In this document: piece after piece, positions 1 to 7,373 of the stretch
Layout of the letters: each line of letters opens with the position of its first letter
How positions within the stretch are numbered: position 1 is the first letter of the stretch
From: Bacillota bacterium
GTDB taxonomy: Bacteria > Bacillota > Limnochordia > Darwinibacteriales > Darwinibacteriaceae
Length of the DNA stretch: 35,173 nt
Reading direction: 5' to 3'
Assembly: GCA_012518645.1 (NCBI GenBank)
Contig: JAAYRS010000148.1
Coordinates: 1 to 35,173, forward strand
Made by a program: the position numbers and the translations under genes
Notes under the pieces: model-generated
Told to the model about the DNA's origin: nothing
Databases searched by the model: none
What the model saw: only the letters and a program-made list of their open reading frames with translations

Positions 1-337
1 AAGCCATCACAATTCCAGGAAAGAATTTAAATTGCCAGCCGTAGGCTTCCAAAGTGGTCACCCCCGCCACAGAGCAGCCTAGTGCATAGGCCAGCCCCTT
101 AGCTGTAGCCACACCAATACGCAGGCCTGTGAAAGAACCGGGCCCTGTCACTACAGCCACTCCATCTAAATCCCCAGTTTCTACCTCGGCATCGGCCAAT
201 AACTTTTCCAAGGCCGGCAGCAGCCTTTCCGAATGGGTTGTCCTAATATTTAAGACCGACTCTCCCAGAAGGTGCCCCGATCTAAGTAAGGCCACCCCTC
301 CCGTCAGAGTCGAGGTATCAATTCCTAAAACAATCAC
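1..337 (-). CDS. tsaB: TsaB, tRNA t6A threonylcarbamoyltransferase complex subunit (partial, 3' end outside window)
   Basis: My reading of the minus strand, absent from the ORF track because it runs off the window. It starts at a GTG that shares one base with the tsaE stop (TAGTG) and begins MIVLGIDTSTLTGGVALL. About 112 residues are visible. The ASKHA-type N-terminal phosphate motif GIDTST and the family hallmark GPGSFTGLRIG near residue 70 identify TsaB. TsaB is a pseudo-enzyme that pairs with TsaD and TsaE to make N6-threonylcarbamoyl-A37 in ANN-decoding tRNAs. Its position directly after tsaE is the standard Firmicute order tsaE-tsaB-(rimI-tsaD). The C-terminal half lies beyond base 1. 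Confidence 0.93.
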   Translation of the reverse strand, partial: MIVLGIDTSTLTGGVALLRSGHLLGESVLNIRTTHSERLLPALEKLLADAEVETGDLDGVAVVTGPGSFTGLRIGVATAKGLAYALGCSVAGVTTLEAYGWQFKFFPGIVMA

Positions 338-804
338 TAACCCTGCCCCCTTAACCGCTTCACTATCTCCCCGCTGCGCTCGCCGTTAGGCTTGAGCCGA
401 ATCTCCCGTTTTTCATCCTCCAAAATATTCAAAGTAATATCCAAACGATCCTCCGGTAAATAATGGGCGAATAGGTCCCCCCATTCAACGGCGGTAATAC
501 CGGAACCGTAGAAGTAATCAGCATACCCGATCTGTTCCAGTTCATAATCTTCTTCCAAACGGTATAAATCAAAGTGATATAAGGGATAAAGGCCAATATA
601 TTCGTTAATCAGAACAAAAGTTGGGCTCACAATTTCCTCTTCCGGAATACCTAAACTCAGCCCAATACCTTTTACTAACAAAGTTTTGCCCGCCCCCAAT
701 TGACCGTTTAAATTTAGAAAATCAGCGGGAAGCAAAAGTTTTCCAATCTTTGCACCAATATTTTTCGTTTCTTGCGGATCCTTGGAACTAAAGCTTAGCA
801 ACAA
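337..804 (-). CDS. tsaE: TsaE, tRNA t6A biosynthesis ATPase
   Basis: A 155-residue P-loop ATPase, close to the usual TsaE length. The Walker A motif GQLGAGKT lies near residues 34-41. SPTFVLINEY and HFDLYRL follow in the family arrangement, and the AVEWGD motif is near residue 105. TsaE acts with TsaB and TsaD, and ATP hydrolysis resets the complex for t6A37 formation. The start is TTG with GGGAG six bases upstream. The stop overlaps the tsaB start by one base, so the two are probably translationally coupled. Confidence 0.95.
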   Translation of the reverse strand: MLLSFSSKDPQETKNIGAKIGKLLLPADFLNLNGQLGAGKTLLVKGIGLSLGIPEEEIVSPTFVLINEYIGLYPLYHFDLYRLEEDYELEQIGYADYFYGSGITAVEWGDLFAHYLPEDRLDITLNILEDEKREIRLKPNGERSGEIVKRLRGQG

Positions 805-831
805 AAATCACTCCCTGGTTAAAAAGACCGC

Positions 832-1995
832 CTAATTAGAGCACTCCCTCCTATAAACGACCTTGCCGTGAACAAGCACCTGCTCTACTTGAGACTGATT
901 GTCCAGGGGATCTCCGCTCCATAGTGCCAAATCCGCCATTTTCCCCGCTTCAATCGAGCCGTAGCGATCAGCAATACCTAGGAGCGAAGCTGGATTAACG
1001 GTAATTGCCTTTAAAGCCTCTTCCACAGGTAAGCCCGCCTTAACTGCCAGTGCCGCGGCAGTGGGTAAGTACTTAGCAGGCAGGACAGGATGGTCCATGG
1101 TAATAGTAATCGGAATCCCATTTTCCCAAAGGGTTTTTAAGGTCTTAAAAGAACGATCTTTTAATTCCACTTTGGAACGGCTGGTCATCGTAGGACCGAT
1201 AACGGCCCAAACCCCAGCTTCTTTTAATTCTTCCACAATTTTATGTCCTTCTGTACAATGCTCGATACAGAGGTCCAAATCGAATTCCTTAGCAATCCTT
1301 AAAGCCGTCATAATATCATCGGCCCTATGTGCGTGGGCTCTAACCGGCAGTTTGCGTTCTAAAACCCGCACCAAAACTTCCATCTTTAAGTCGCGCTCGG
1401 GAACTTGTTCCGGATCCTTTTCCCCCTTTTTTAATTTAGCCCGGTAATTCTGGGCTTTAACCAAGTTTTCCCGCAAGAGAGCTGCTGTGGCCATGCGTGT
1501 AGCCGGGGATTTTTTTTGCCCGGAATAAACCCGTTTGGGATTTTCTCCAAAAGCGATTTTTAACCCGCCTTCTTTAATGATCATCTCTTCCACAGTATTT
1601 CCGTACATATGGACTACAACTCCCTGTCCTCCTATGACATTTGCACTGCCCGGAAGGACGCACATGGCCGTAACCCCGCCTGCTAAAGTCTCTTTAATTC
1701 CCTCATCGCGGGGATTGATGGCATCAAGCACTCTTAAATGAGGGGTGACCGGATCCACGGCTTCGTTGCCGTCCCCACCCTCCCAACCGAGGCTTTCTTC
1801 ATAGGCCCCGGCGTGGCCGTGAGCGTCAATCATCCCGGGCATGAGCACCTTTCCTGCCCCATCAATGATTACAGCATCTTTAGGAATCTCCACATCCCCC
1901 ACGGCGCTAATTATGCCCTGATCATTAATAAGGACAGCACCCTTCTGGATGCCGTTCGTAATTGTGTAAAGCTCAGCATTTATAATTGCTAACAA
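832..1995 (-). CDS. Metal-dependent amidohydrolase (imidazolonepropionase-like family), substrate unknown
   Basis: 387 residues with the amidohydrolase plan. A small N-terminal beta segment (AELYTITNG, VLINDQGIISAVG) leads into PGMIDAHGHAG near residue 54, whose two His are first-shell metal ligands. Later come RAHAHRADD near 218, CIEHCTEGHKI near 243, the conserved Asp in ITMDHPVLP near 300, and GSIEAGKMADLALWSGDPL, the typical C-terminal return strand. It belongs to the cytosolic HutI/dipeptidase-like amidohydrolases that cleave C-N bonds in cyclic or amide substrates. No hut genes are adjacent, so the substrate is not assignable. The start is TTG with a strong AGGAGGGG six bases upstream. 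tsaE begins 27 bases downstream and may be co-transcribed. Confidence 0.88.
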   Translation of the reverse strand: MLAIINAELYTITNGIQKGAVLINDQGIISAVGDVEIPKDAVIIDGAGKVLMPGMIDAHGHAGAYEESLGWEGGDGNEAVDPVTPHLRVLDAINPRDEGIKETLAGGVTAMCVLPGSANVIGGQGVVVHMYGNTVEEMIIKEGGLKIAFGENPKRVYSGQKKSPATRMATAALLRENLVKAQNYRAKLKKGEKDPEQVPERDLKMEVLVRVLERKLPVRAHAHRADDIMTALRIAKEFDLDLCIEHCTEGHKIVEELKEAGVWAVIGPTMTSRSKVELKDRSFKTLKTLWENGIPITITMDHPVLPAKYLPTAAALAVKAGLPVEEALKAITVNPASLLGIADRYGSIEAGKMADLALWSGDPLDNQSQVEQVLVHGKVVYRRECSN

Positions 1996-2064
1996 GATTT
2001 TCCCCTCCTATTGTCTACATTACCGTTTTGTTCACCACAAGAGGGAATAATCCTGCTCCATTCT

Positions 2065-2775
2065 CTACTTTGCCTTAGCTGCCTGAATAAAATGTTTGAA
2101 AATTTCAAGCGCGGCCGGATAATGATCGATCATGGCTTCAGGATGCCACTGCACACCTAAAACAAAGCGGTGGCGGGTACTTTCCACTGCTTCCACAACC
2201 CCATCAGAGGCACTGGCCACAACCCGCAGCCCTTGGCCTAACTTAGCGATAGATTGATGGTGAAAGGAGTTTACCCTTGTCGGGTTCCGGCCCCAGATCC
2301 CCCCTAAAATACTGGCAGTCTGCAGCGAGATATCATGGCTGGCATACCAGCGGGGTGCTTTTTGCTCGTGTTGAACGGAGCCTCTGATCTGGGTGGGAAT
2401 ATCTTGAACTAAGCTCCCACCTAAGGCGATGTTTAAAACTTGAGCCCCGCGGCAGATCGCTAAAATTGGTAAATTCTTTTCTAGAGCAAACCCCGCCGCG
2501 TTTAAATCCAATTCATCACAGAAGGGATCGACCTTTCCACATTCTGGGGAGGGATCCTCACCATAGCGGTTAGGGTCTACATCCAGTCCCCCGGGTAAAA
2601 TAAGACCGTCTAGAGATCCCAAAGCTTGAAATAGTTCCTGTTTTGGTTGATAAGGAATCAAAACGGGGGTTCCCCCCCCTGCTAAAACCGCTTGAATATA
2701 GGCCTCGCTCACGTAATGGCTGCGCGGGTTGCTTTCTTGGCGGCTGCAGGTCAAACCAATTAAAGGCCTGTTCAT
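2065..2775 (-). CDS. Class I glutamine amidotransferase-like hydrolase (peptidase C26, PuuD-like)
   Basis: 236 residues from the ATG at 2775, chosen because AGGAGG lies seven bases upstream. The longer track start (2829) runs back through a terminator hairpin and is rejected. The nucleophile elbow ICRGAQVLNIALGGSL near residue 110 supplies the catalytic Cys. FHHQSI and the C-terminal GVQWHPE supply the His-Glu pair. The opening MNRPLIGLTC and LILPGGLDVDPNRYGE are typical of gamma-glutamyl-GABA hydrolases and related C26 peptidases. The likely reaction is cleavage of a gamma-glutamyl amide, but the exact substrate is unproven because no putrescine pathway genes are nearby. Confidence 0.9.
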   Translation of the reverse strand: MNRPLIGLTCSRQESNPRSHYVSEAYIQAVLAGGGTPVLIPYQPKQELFQALGSLDGLILPGGLDVDPNRYGEDPSPECGKVDPFCDELDLNAAGFALEKNLPILAICRGAQVLNIALGGSLVQDIPTQIRGSVQHEQKAPRWYASHDISLQTASILGGIWGRNPTRVNSFHHQSIAKLGQGLRVVASASDGVVEAVESTRHRFVLGVQWHPEAMIDHYPAALEIFKHFIQAAKAK

Positions 2776-2793
2776 GGCAATTCCTCCTAAACT

Positions 2794-2819
2794 AAAAAAC
2801 ACCCAGCCAACTGAGTGTT
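2794..2819 (-). terminator. Rho-independent terminator after ndoA
   Basis: Minus-strand AACACTCAG-TTGG-CTGGGTGTT gives a nine-pair stem (one G-U pair) with a four-base loop, followed by a run of six T. It sits 14 bases after the ndoA stop and about 20 bases before the start of the C26 hydrolase. It would separate the toxin-antitoxin transcript from that gene, or act as a leaky attenuator. Confidence 0.8.
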
Positions 2820-2832
2820 CCCAAACCATAAT

Positions 2833-3186
2833 TTACATTTTAATTAGACCAAGGCTGATTTGCAAAGCCTGGTCTATTTGGGCCATGGTTTTTTCATCAA
2901 GATGGGCAACTTTTTCTTTTAGCCTTCGCTTATCAATTGTGCGCACTTGTTCCAGCAAAATAACGGAATCCTTTTCCAAGACAAAATCGGAACTGTCCAA
3001 TTCTACATGAGTTGGCAATTTAGCTTTTTTAATCCTGGATGTGATGGCAGCCACAATTGTTGTGGGACTATATTTATTACCTATATCGTTTTGGAGAATT
3101 AAAACGGGGCGTACACCCCCTTGTTCCGAACCAATTACGGGGTTCAAATTAGCGTAAAAAATATCCCCGCGCAACACATTTTCCAC
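2833..3186 (-). CDS. ndoA: NdoA (MazF/PemK-family) mRNA endoribonuclease toxin
   Basis: 117 residues, very close to Bacillus EndoA/NdoA throughout: [62 protein letters not shown] and a terminal ALQISLGLI. The Arg of GGVRPVL (about residue 26) and the Thr of AAITS (about 49) match the catalytic Arg and Thr of the family. MazF-type toxins cleave single-stranded mRNA at short sequences (UACAU for the Bacillus enzyme). The start is GTG, one base after the antitoxin stop, with its GGAGG inside the antitoxin coding sequence, so translation is coupled. This is the chromosomal ndoAI-ndoA arrangement; alr, the usual upstream neighbour in Bacillus, is not here. Confidence 0.96.
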   Translation of the reverse strand: MENVLRGDIFYANLNPVIGSEQGGVRPVLILQNDIGNKYSPTTIVAAITSRIKKAKLPTHVELDSSDFVLEKDSVILLEQVRTIDKRRLKEKVAHLDEKTMAQIDQALQISLGLIKM

Positions 3187-3187
3187 T

Positions 3188-3454
3188 TTACTCAGCCTCC
3201 GCCAACTGGCGCTCGTAGTGTTCTAACAGCTCGTCATCCCTACCTTCTTCTGCTAGTTTCAAGTTTAATTCAGCCATAACTTGATAACCGACTTTAAGCT
3301 GTTCCTGTAATCCCTCGCTGTTTCTCTCTTTTATATACACCTGCATCACTTTTTGGATGAACTGGCTGCGGTTAACTTCTTCTTTTTGAGCGAAATTGTC
3401 TATTTCGGCGAGAAGCTCAGCGGAAATATAGATTTGAACCCGTTTACTGCTCAC
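3188..3454 (-). CDS. ndoAI: NdoAI-type ribbon-helix-helix antitoxin
   Basis: 88 residues from the second GTG, which has GAGG eight bases upstream. The track start at 3463 would place the ribosome site on top of the start codon. The N-terminus [26 protein letters not shown] is a ribbon-helix-helix (CopG/MetJ-like) DNA-binding fold. The acidic, helical C-terminus is the part that would wrap the NdoA dimer. It is the first gene of the pair and is transcribed from a near-consensus promoter just upstream. RHH antitoxins normally repress their own operon, and a short inverted repeat lies in the leader. Confidence 0.92.
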   Translation of the reverse strand: MSSKRVQIYISAELLAEIDNFAQKEEVNRSQFIQKVMQVYIKERNSEGLQEQLKVGYQVMAELNLKLAEEGRDDELLEHYERQLAEAE

Positions 3455-3469
3455 AGAATTCACCTCTTC

Positions 3470-3484
3470 TTAGGACGAACCTAA
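3470..3484. promoter_or_regulatory. Inverted repeat TTAGG-N5-CCTAA, candidate antitoxin operator
   Basis: Two perfect five-base arms separated by five bases, lying directly downstream of the -10 box of the ndoAI promoter and upstream of its ribosome site. The position suits autorepression by the RHH antitoxin or its complex with NdoA. The function is inferred from position and symmetry only. Confidence 0.4.
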
Positions 3485-3488
3485 ATTT

Positions 3489-3518
3489 ATTATACTGTGC
3501 CGTAAAGATCGCTGTCAA
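3489..3518 (-). promoter_or_regulatory. Sigma-A promoter of ndoAI-ndoA
   Basis: Minus-strand TTGACA and TATAAT, both exact consensus, separated by 18 bases. The -10 box is about 35 bases before the antitoxin start. This is the best vegetative promoter in the window. Confidence 0.85.
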
Positions 3519-3542
3519 TAATGGGAGAGGTTGCCTCTACCC

Positions 3543-3592
3543 TGGTTTTATGGTAATCTAAAAGTCAGGGGAAACATAAAACCATATTATGG
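3543..3592 (+). repeat. Inverted repeats in the leader of the XRE gene
   Basis: TGGTTTTATG (3543-3552) and CATAAAACCA (3575-3584) are perfect ten-base complements with a 22-base spacer. A second palindrome, CCATATTATGG (3582-3592), overlaps the right arm and runs into the ribosome site of the XRE gene. They could form an mRNA hairpin or be a double operator for autoregulation. No clear -10/-35 pair was found for the plus-strand gene. Confidence 0.5.
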
Positions 3593-3602
3593 GGGTATAA
3601 AA

Positions 3603-4289
3603 ATGGGGGCTTTAGGTTCTCGTTTACGGCACCGGAGAAGGCAACTCCGTTTACAACAAAAGGACGTTGCCGGTAAAAGCGGTTCCAGCCTGCTTAGTAA
3701 AGTTGAAAATGGAGCATCCTATCCTTCTCTGAGAAACCTTGAAAAATGGGCCATAGTTTTAAATACCACCATGGCAAACCTTTTCGGAGATCAACTAATT
3801 TTAGAAGCAGCCAAAGAAACTATTCTCTTAACCGAGACGTGCCACGCCTATTTAGATCTTTTAAACGAAACCAGCCTGACCCGGTTTTTAAGGGAACTAA
3901 GCTCCAGTGCTAGCTCTTTAAGCACACCCGTGCCTAAACCGCCTTTGAATCCAGAGGCAGAGTATCTTACAGCAAGAGTTTTATTACAGAGGGGAACCCC
4001 TCAAAAGGCGGCTGTCCTCCTGGAAAAGGCACTGGCAACCAATAATTCCCAACTTTGGAGAATATACCACCTCCTTTTATTATGCCAAATTTACGAACAA
4101 CTAAGCGATAATCTTAAACTAACCCAGGCCCGAAAAAAATTGGCCTTGGCCCTCAACAGCTTAGATGCTCGGGATTTAGAGCTGGCCCTGCCGCCGGGAA
4201 ATGCACTTTCCCCGGCAGATTTGGGACTGTTGAAACTAAGTGCTTTTTGGCAGGCCTTCCAAGCCCACGGGCAAAGCCAAGCCTACTAG
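3603..4289 (+). CDS. XRE-family HTH regulator with C-terminal TPR-like helical region
   Basis: 228 residues from the ATG at 3603 (GGGGG seven bases upstream); the longer track start has no ribosome site. The N-terminus is an XRE/Cro HTH: LGSRLRHRRRQLRLQQKDVA, KSGSSLLSKVENGASYPSLRNLEKWA, with the family's SKVENG recognition-helix pattern (residues 5-60). The remainder is alpha-helical with a tetratricopeptide feel (EAEYLTARVLLQRGTPQKAAVLLEKAL), as in tandem HTH-TPR sensors that bind peptides. It is divergent from ndoAI-ndoA across about 150 bases and ends at a bidirectional terminator. The target genes are not known; its own promoter and the adjacent toxin operon are the obvious candidates. 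Confidence 0.85.
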   Translation: MGALGSRLRHRRRQLRLQQKDVAGKSGSSLLSKVENGASYPSLRNLEKWAIVLNTTMANLFGDQLILEAAKETILLTETCHAYLDLLNETSLTRFLRELSSSASSLSTPVPKPPLNPEAEYLTARVLLQRGTPQKAAVLLEKALATNNSQLWRIYHLLLLCQIYEQLSDNLKLTQARKKLALALNSLDARDLELALPPGNALSPADLGLLKLSAFWQAFQAHGQSQAY

Positions 4290-4376
4290 CTTTTATTTCT
4301 ACGCCTGCGGCTTTAATCCTGCTCTGCTTAATACTGATTTATTCCTTAAGCCAAAGAACTATTCCTAAAAGAAAAA

Positions 4377-4400
4377 GCCGCCTGGGAAATCCCAGGCGGC
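4377..4400. terminator. Bidirectional rho-independent terminator
   Basis: GCCGCCTGGG-AAAT-CCCAGGCGGC is a perfect ten-pair GC-rich stem with A-tract on the left and T-tract on the right. It lies between two convergent genes (XRE on plus, porin-like on minus) and should serve both. Confidence 0.95.
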
Positions 4401-4415
4401 TCTTTTTCGTTTAGC

Positions 4416-5696
4416 TTAGAAAGGAACGGTAACACTGGCTTTAACCAGTTCTTTAGCGACCAAGTCCCCATCCTTATCAACGTGGCCATCTTCGGTGAAG
4501 ACCTTCTGCACAGTTAAAGCTAGGACTGTATCACTAAGGCCAATCTTATAATCAGCTGCAAGTTTAGCATCAATGACTACTCCTACCTGTTCATAATCAA
4601 CAGAGGGCTTCACAGTCAACTTATCGCTGGCTAGGACATGACCTAAGAGACCGGCGCCGAAATCATTTTTCGACTCAAACACACCGTAGGCCTTGAGCCA
4701 AACCATATCTTCAACAAGGGGTGCCGCGGCATCTACTCTGACTTTAGCAAAGGCCAAATCTTCGAAGTCTACGCTAACGCCAACTGCGGGTGCATCGTTT
4801 TTGAACCATTCTTTGCCGGCAAAAAGTTTGTTAAAAGCAACAGCATCGCTAAAGCGATAGTAGGCTTTGAGACCAATTTCGTTCTCGTTGCCGGAATCCT
4901 TAAGAGTGACTTCCCCGTCCAAGGATACCTGGAAATCTATTTCTTCGTAGGTTGCGCCTGCACCAAGGACTGTAGTGGCTTCTTCATTCCAATATTCATT
5001 CTTATAAACAACGGAGCCGTTGACTTCCAATTCCTCGGTAACATCATAATCGGCACCTAAACCAAAAGCCATACCCATGTCTTCACCAAGTTTAACACCG
5101 GCTTCAGCTTTCACGCCAAGTGCATCTGCGTCGCCTTTGCCATAAATTGCCAAAGTGTGGGCCATATCAGCGGACCATTCCTCAAGGGCATAGGCCAAAC
5201 CAACGTCAAAACCTTCAACTTCAGCATCAACAAAGGCTTTTAGATTATCCGCAGGATCGAAATCAAGGGTGACAGCAGCTAAATCAAGAACAGGAACTTC
5301 CACCCGAGCGCGAATATCTTTAGCCTTCTTGGGCGCAGAGACGAATTTAAATGGGGTGTTTTTATCAGATAGTTCTTTTTCGTTACCCCAGACCCAAGCC
5401 TTGAAATACTGGTCGTATAAACCAAGTTCGTATTTACCAATTTCAAATTTCGAGTCTTCTAGATCCAAGCTGACGCCTGCCGAGAACTCCCAATTGAGAT
5501 CATCCTCTTCGCCATCTGCAGAAGCAAGGCCGACATCAACCGAAAACTCAGGAACGAGCTTTAGGCCGTCTTCAAAATTAAGTTTATCTGAGCTGACTTC
5601 GGCCTTAAATTTGCCGCTGAACTCTACTGCAGCCATTGCACTGCCGGCAAAAGCCACAAGGAGTGCAAGGGCAAAAACTAATACCTTCTTATTCAT
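4416..5696 (-). CDS. Porin-like outer-membrane beta-barrel protein (paralogue 1)
   Basis: 426 residues. A Sec signal peptide (MNKKVLVFALALLVAFAGSAMA) is followed by AVEFSGKFKAEV and a long series of short alternating strands separated by acidic turns (LGLYDQYFKAWVWG, VGLAYALEEW, GLGADYDVTEELEVNGSVVY). The protein ends VKASVTVPF; a C-terminal Phe in the last strand is the BAM recognition signature of outer-membrane barrels. It contains few Cys and many Asp/Glu, as porins do. No SLH domain is seen, so it is not an OmpM-type tethering porin. The start of the mature region (EFSG, then a VPEFSVDVGLASAD-like stretch) resembles the neighbouring barrel at 6075-7373, which suggests tandem duplication. 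Its ribosome site is GGGGG, and the long leader carries a shared element. Substrate unknown; a surface-exposed non-barrel protein is the alternative. Confidence 0.75.
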   Translation of the reverse strand: MNKKVLVFALALLVAFAGSAMAAVEFSGKFKAEVSSDKLNFEDGLKLVPEFSVDVGLASADGEEDDLNWEFSAGVSLDLEDSKFEIGKYELGLYDQYFKAWVWGNEKELSDKNTPFKFVSAPKKAKDIRARVEVPVLDLAAVTLDFDPADNLKAFVDAEVEGFDVGLAYALEEWSADMAHTLAIYGKGDADALGVKAEAGVKLGEDMGMAFGLGADYDVTEELEVNGSVVYKNEYWNEEATTVLGAGATYEEIDFQVSLDGEVTLKDSGNENEIGLKAYYRFSDAVAFNKLFAGKEWFKNDAPAVGVSVDFEDLAFAKVRVDAAAPLVEDMVWLKAYGVFESKNDFGAGLLGHVLASDKLTVKPSVDYEQVGVVIDAKLAADYKIGLSDTVLALTVQKVFTEDGHVDKDGDLVAKELVKASVTVPF

Positions 5697-6026
5697 TCTT
5701 TTTTCCCCCTCAGTTTTTTGGAAAATAGTTATTTCTGTATTCCTTATTACCTATGGATCTTGAGGAGAAAGTTTCCATGTTTCCTTAAACCCCTTTGAAT
5801 CCTAGGTAATTCACCTTATCTTCTGCCCAACCGCTGGATACTGAGTTAGACACCTCCCTTCACCCCAGCCCGGCTTCGAGAAAAATAAGGTCTTATTCTA
5901 TATTATCATTTGACAAGATAACCCTAATTCCTTCTTGTCTTTGGAAATTTTTCCTTAATAGTAAGTATTTGCTCTCACTCACAGTTATTCTATTAATATT
6001 CAAAAAGACCTTTTTGTTTCTTCATA
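5697..6026 (-). promoter_or_regulatory. Long structured 5' leader of porin paralogue 1
   Basis: A gene-free stretch. On the minus strand TTACCTAGGAT (5799-5809) pairs with ATCC-A-TAGGTAA (5747-5758) as eleven pairs with one bulge, enclosing a smaller hairpin GTTT-12 nt-AAAC (5771-5790) whose loop is AAGGAAACATGG. GGAGGTG lies about 66 bases upstream of GGAAACATGG. Both motifs recur at similar spacing before porin paralogue 2. The region further upstream is AT-rich (TTGTCA and TATAGAAT strings near 5895-5915), but no well-spaced promoter could be fixed. Confidence 0.5.
5710..5778 (-). other. Possible 22-codon leader ORF (METFSSRS...)
   Basis: Too short for the ORF track. It starts at the ATG inside the conserved GGAAACATGGAAACT, with AAGGA three bases upstream, and stops at a TGA directly abutting the GGGGG ribosome site of the porin gene. 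The equivalent position in the second leader also opens an ORF starting MET. Whether it is translated or the ATG is simply part of a structured RNA cannot be decided from sequence. Confidence 0.25.
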
Positions 6027-6055
6027 AAAAACGGCCCCCCCAAGGGAGCCGTTTT
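6027..6055 (-). terminator. Rho-independent terminator of porin paralogue 2
   Basis: Minus-strand AAAACGGC...GCCGTTTT with additional C/G pairs inside and a T-run after it. It is located 20 bases past the stop of the 6075-7373 gene. Confidence 0.85.
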
Positions 6056-6074
6056 CCAATAATCGTTGAGTTAA

Positions 6075-7373
6075 TTAAAACTCTACTTTCATACCTGCGT
6101 TGAAGGTGGTTCCTTCTTGACGATCGTGTTCAATGCCGAGGTTTACGCCGTTAGGAGCGGCAAATTCCGCACCTACTTTATAACCGACAGAATCCCAATC
6201 GAGCTTGGAAGCAGAGACTTCCGCGCTAAGTTCAAGGCCTTCAACGGCGGGCACCAAACCGAGAGTAGTGCTGGCACCTAAAGTGTGCACCAGGCCTTCC
6301 TCACCGGTCCATTCTCCTTGATATTTACCGTTTAGGACTAATCCGTCCATAATTTCTACATCCCGATCTACAGCGAACTTGGTAGATTTGGTAGTGATTC
6401 CGCTAACGGCAGGTACATCCAAAACGGTGCTTACCTCGAAGTTAAAACCATCATATTCAGTATCCGCGGCGATGCTGGCTTCCGCAAACATTTGATCGTA
6501 AGCGGCTTCCATGTTCACGCCTTGTTGAGCGGTCTTTAAACCGACAAAAAGGCCATGATGTTTCGCCCGCTCTAAGTGGATCCAATCGTGCTCAGCTTTG
6601 CCTTCCTTGGTTTTCTCAGCAACATAGCCGGGTGTCCAATCAGCGCTGATATATTTGTATCCGGCAATCACTTTGGTCTCTTCGGCCAAGGCATAATCAG
6701 CCTTCACTTTCCAGAGGCTATTTAGGCTTTCTTCCTTTTTGTCAGCAGCAAAACTTCCCGCTGCTTGCAGGCCATCGATTAGTTCGGCCGCGGCATCGGC
6801 TTGGAAGCGAATTAGCTCGTCATCAGCGATAACAGCTGCCCCAAGGTCTACCTCCTCAATTAAATCCAAGGTAGAGTGAAAACCAAGGACATGCCCTTGA
6901 CCCACTTCTCCTTCGTTCAGAGGCAATCCGTAAAAGCCGTTCAGGCTCACCAGATCTAAATCCACGCCGCTGATGCTGATTCCACTGCGTTTTTTCAAGG
7001 TAGCATAAGGACTGTAACCAATATCCAAGGTGCCGAACCGGGTTGTAGCCTCAGGCCCTCCATTCCAAAATGGGCCGTCCGCTTCGATAAATGCTTGTTT
7101 TAAAGTAATGTCGCCTAAAGAAAGAGCACTTGGCATTAATTCTTCCAGTTCTTTTTCCAACCCAAGCTCAACACCTGCTCGAACTTTATCTTGAGCAGCA
7201 CTGAGATCAAGATTAAGGGAAAGTTCAGAACCTGGGACAACCTCCAGGTTTTCCTCCTTTTTGTTTACTTCAATTTGCGTCTCGATAGCACCGCTGAAGT
7301 CGATACCGGCCGCGGAAACAGGCCCGATAGCGGCTAAAACAATGATTAGAGACAGAATAAGTGTTTTTTTCAT
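6075..7373 (-). CDS. Porin-like outer-membrane beta-barrel protein (paralogue 2)
   Basis: 432 residues from the ATG at 7373, where the signal peptide MKKTLILSLIIVLAAIGPVSA begins. The track's longer start adds a hydrophilic Cys-rich stretch ahead of the signal peptide and is rejected. The mature protein opens GIDFSGAIETQIEV, like paralogue 1, and is rich in alternating strands (FEVSTVLDVPAV, LGASTTLGLVPAVEGLELSAEVSAS). It ends FNAGMKVEF with the terminal Phe of an outer-membrane barrel. The ribosome site AAGGGG is about 12 bases from the ATG, somewhat far. It has its own terminator and a long leader, so it appears to be monocistronic and independently controlled. Specificity unknown. Confidence 0.75.
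   Translation of the reverse strand: MKKTLILSLIIVLAAIGPVSAAGIDFSGAIETQIEVNKKEENLEVVPGSELSLNLDLSAAQDKVRAGVELGLEKELEELMPSALSLGDITLKQAFIEADGPFWNGGPEATTRFGTLDIGYSPYATLKKRSGISISGVDLDLVSLNGFYGLPLNEGEVGQGHVLGFHSTLDLIEEVDLGAAVIADDELIRFQADAAAELIDGLQAAGSFAADKKEESLNSLWKVKADYALAEETKVIAGYKYISADWTPGYVAEKTKEGKAEHDWIHLERAKHHGLFVGLKTAQQGVNMEAAYDQMFAEASIAADTEYDGFNFEVSTVLDVPAVSGITTKSTKFAVDRDVEIMDGLVLNGKYQGEWTGEEGLVHTLGASTTLGLVPAVEGLELSAEVSASKLDWDSVGYKVGAEFAAPNGVNLGIEHDRQEGTTFNAGMKVEF

Noticed and set aside
129-389. 86-residue plus-strand ORF
   Set aside because: Antisense shadow of tsaB and tsaE.
4255-4429. Small plus-strand ORF with a membrane helix (LLAFISTPAALILLCLILIYS) overlapping the end of the XRE gene
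   Set aside because: It lacks a ribosome site and would have to be translated through the bidirectional terminator. It could also mark a frameshifted transmembrane tail of the XRE protein, but no slip site was found.
5697-6026. Known riboswitch in the porin-1 leader (c-di-GMP, c-di-AMP, SAM, cobalamin, ykkC)
   Set aside because: None of the conserved cores I know for these classes could be found in either porin leader. A covariance-model scan would be needed to be certain.
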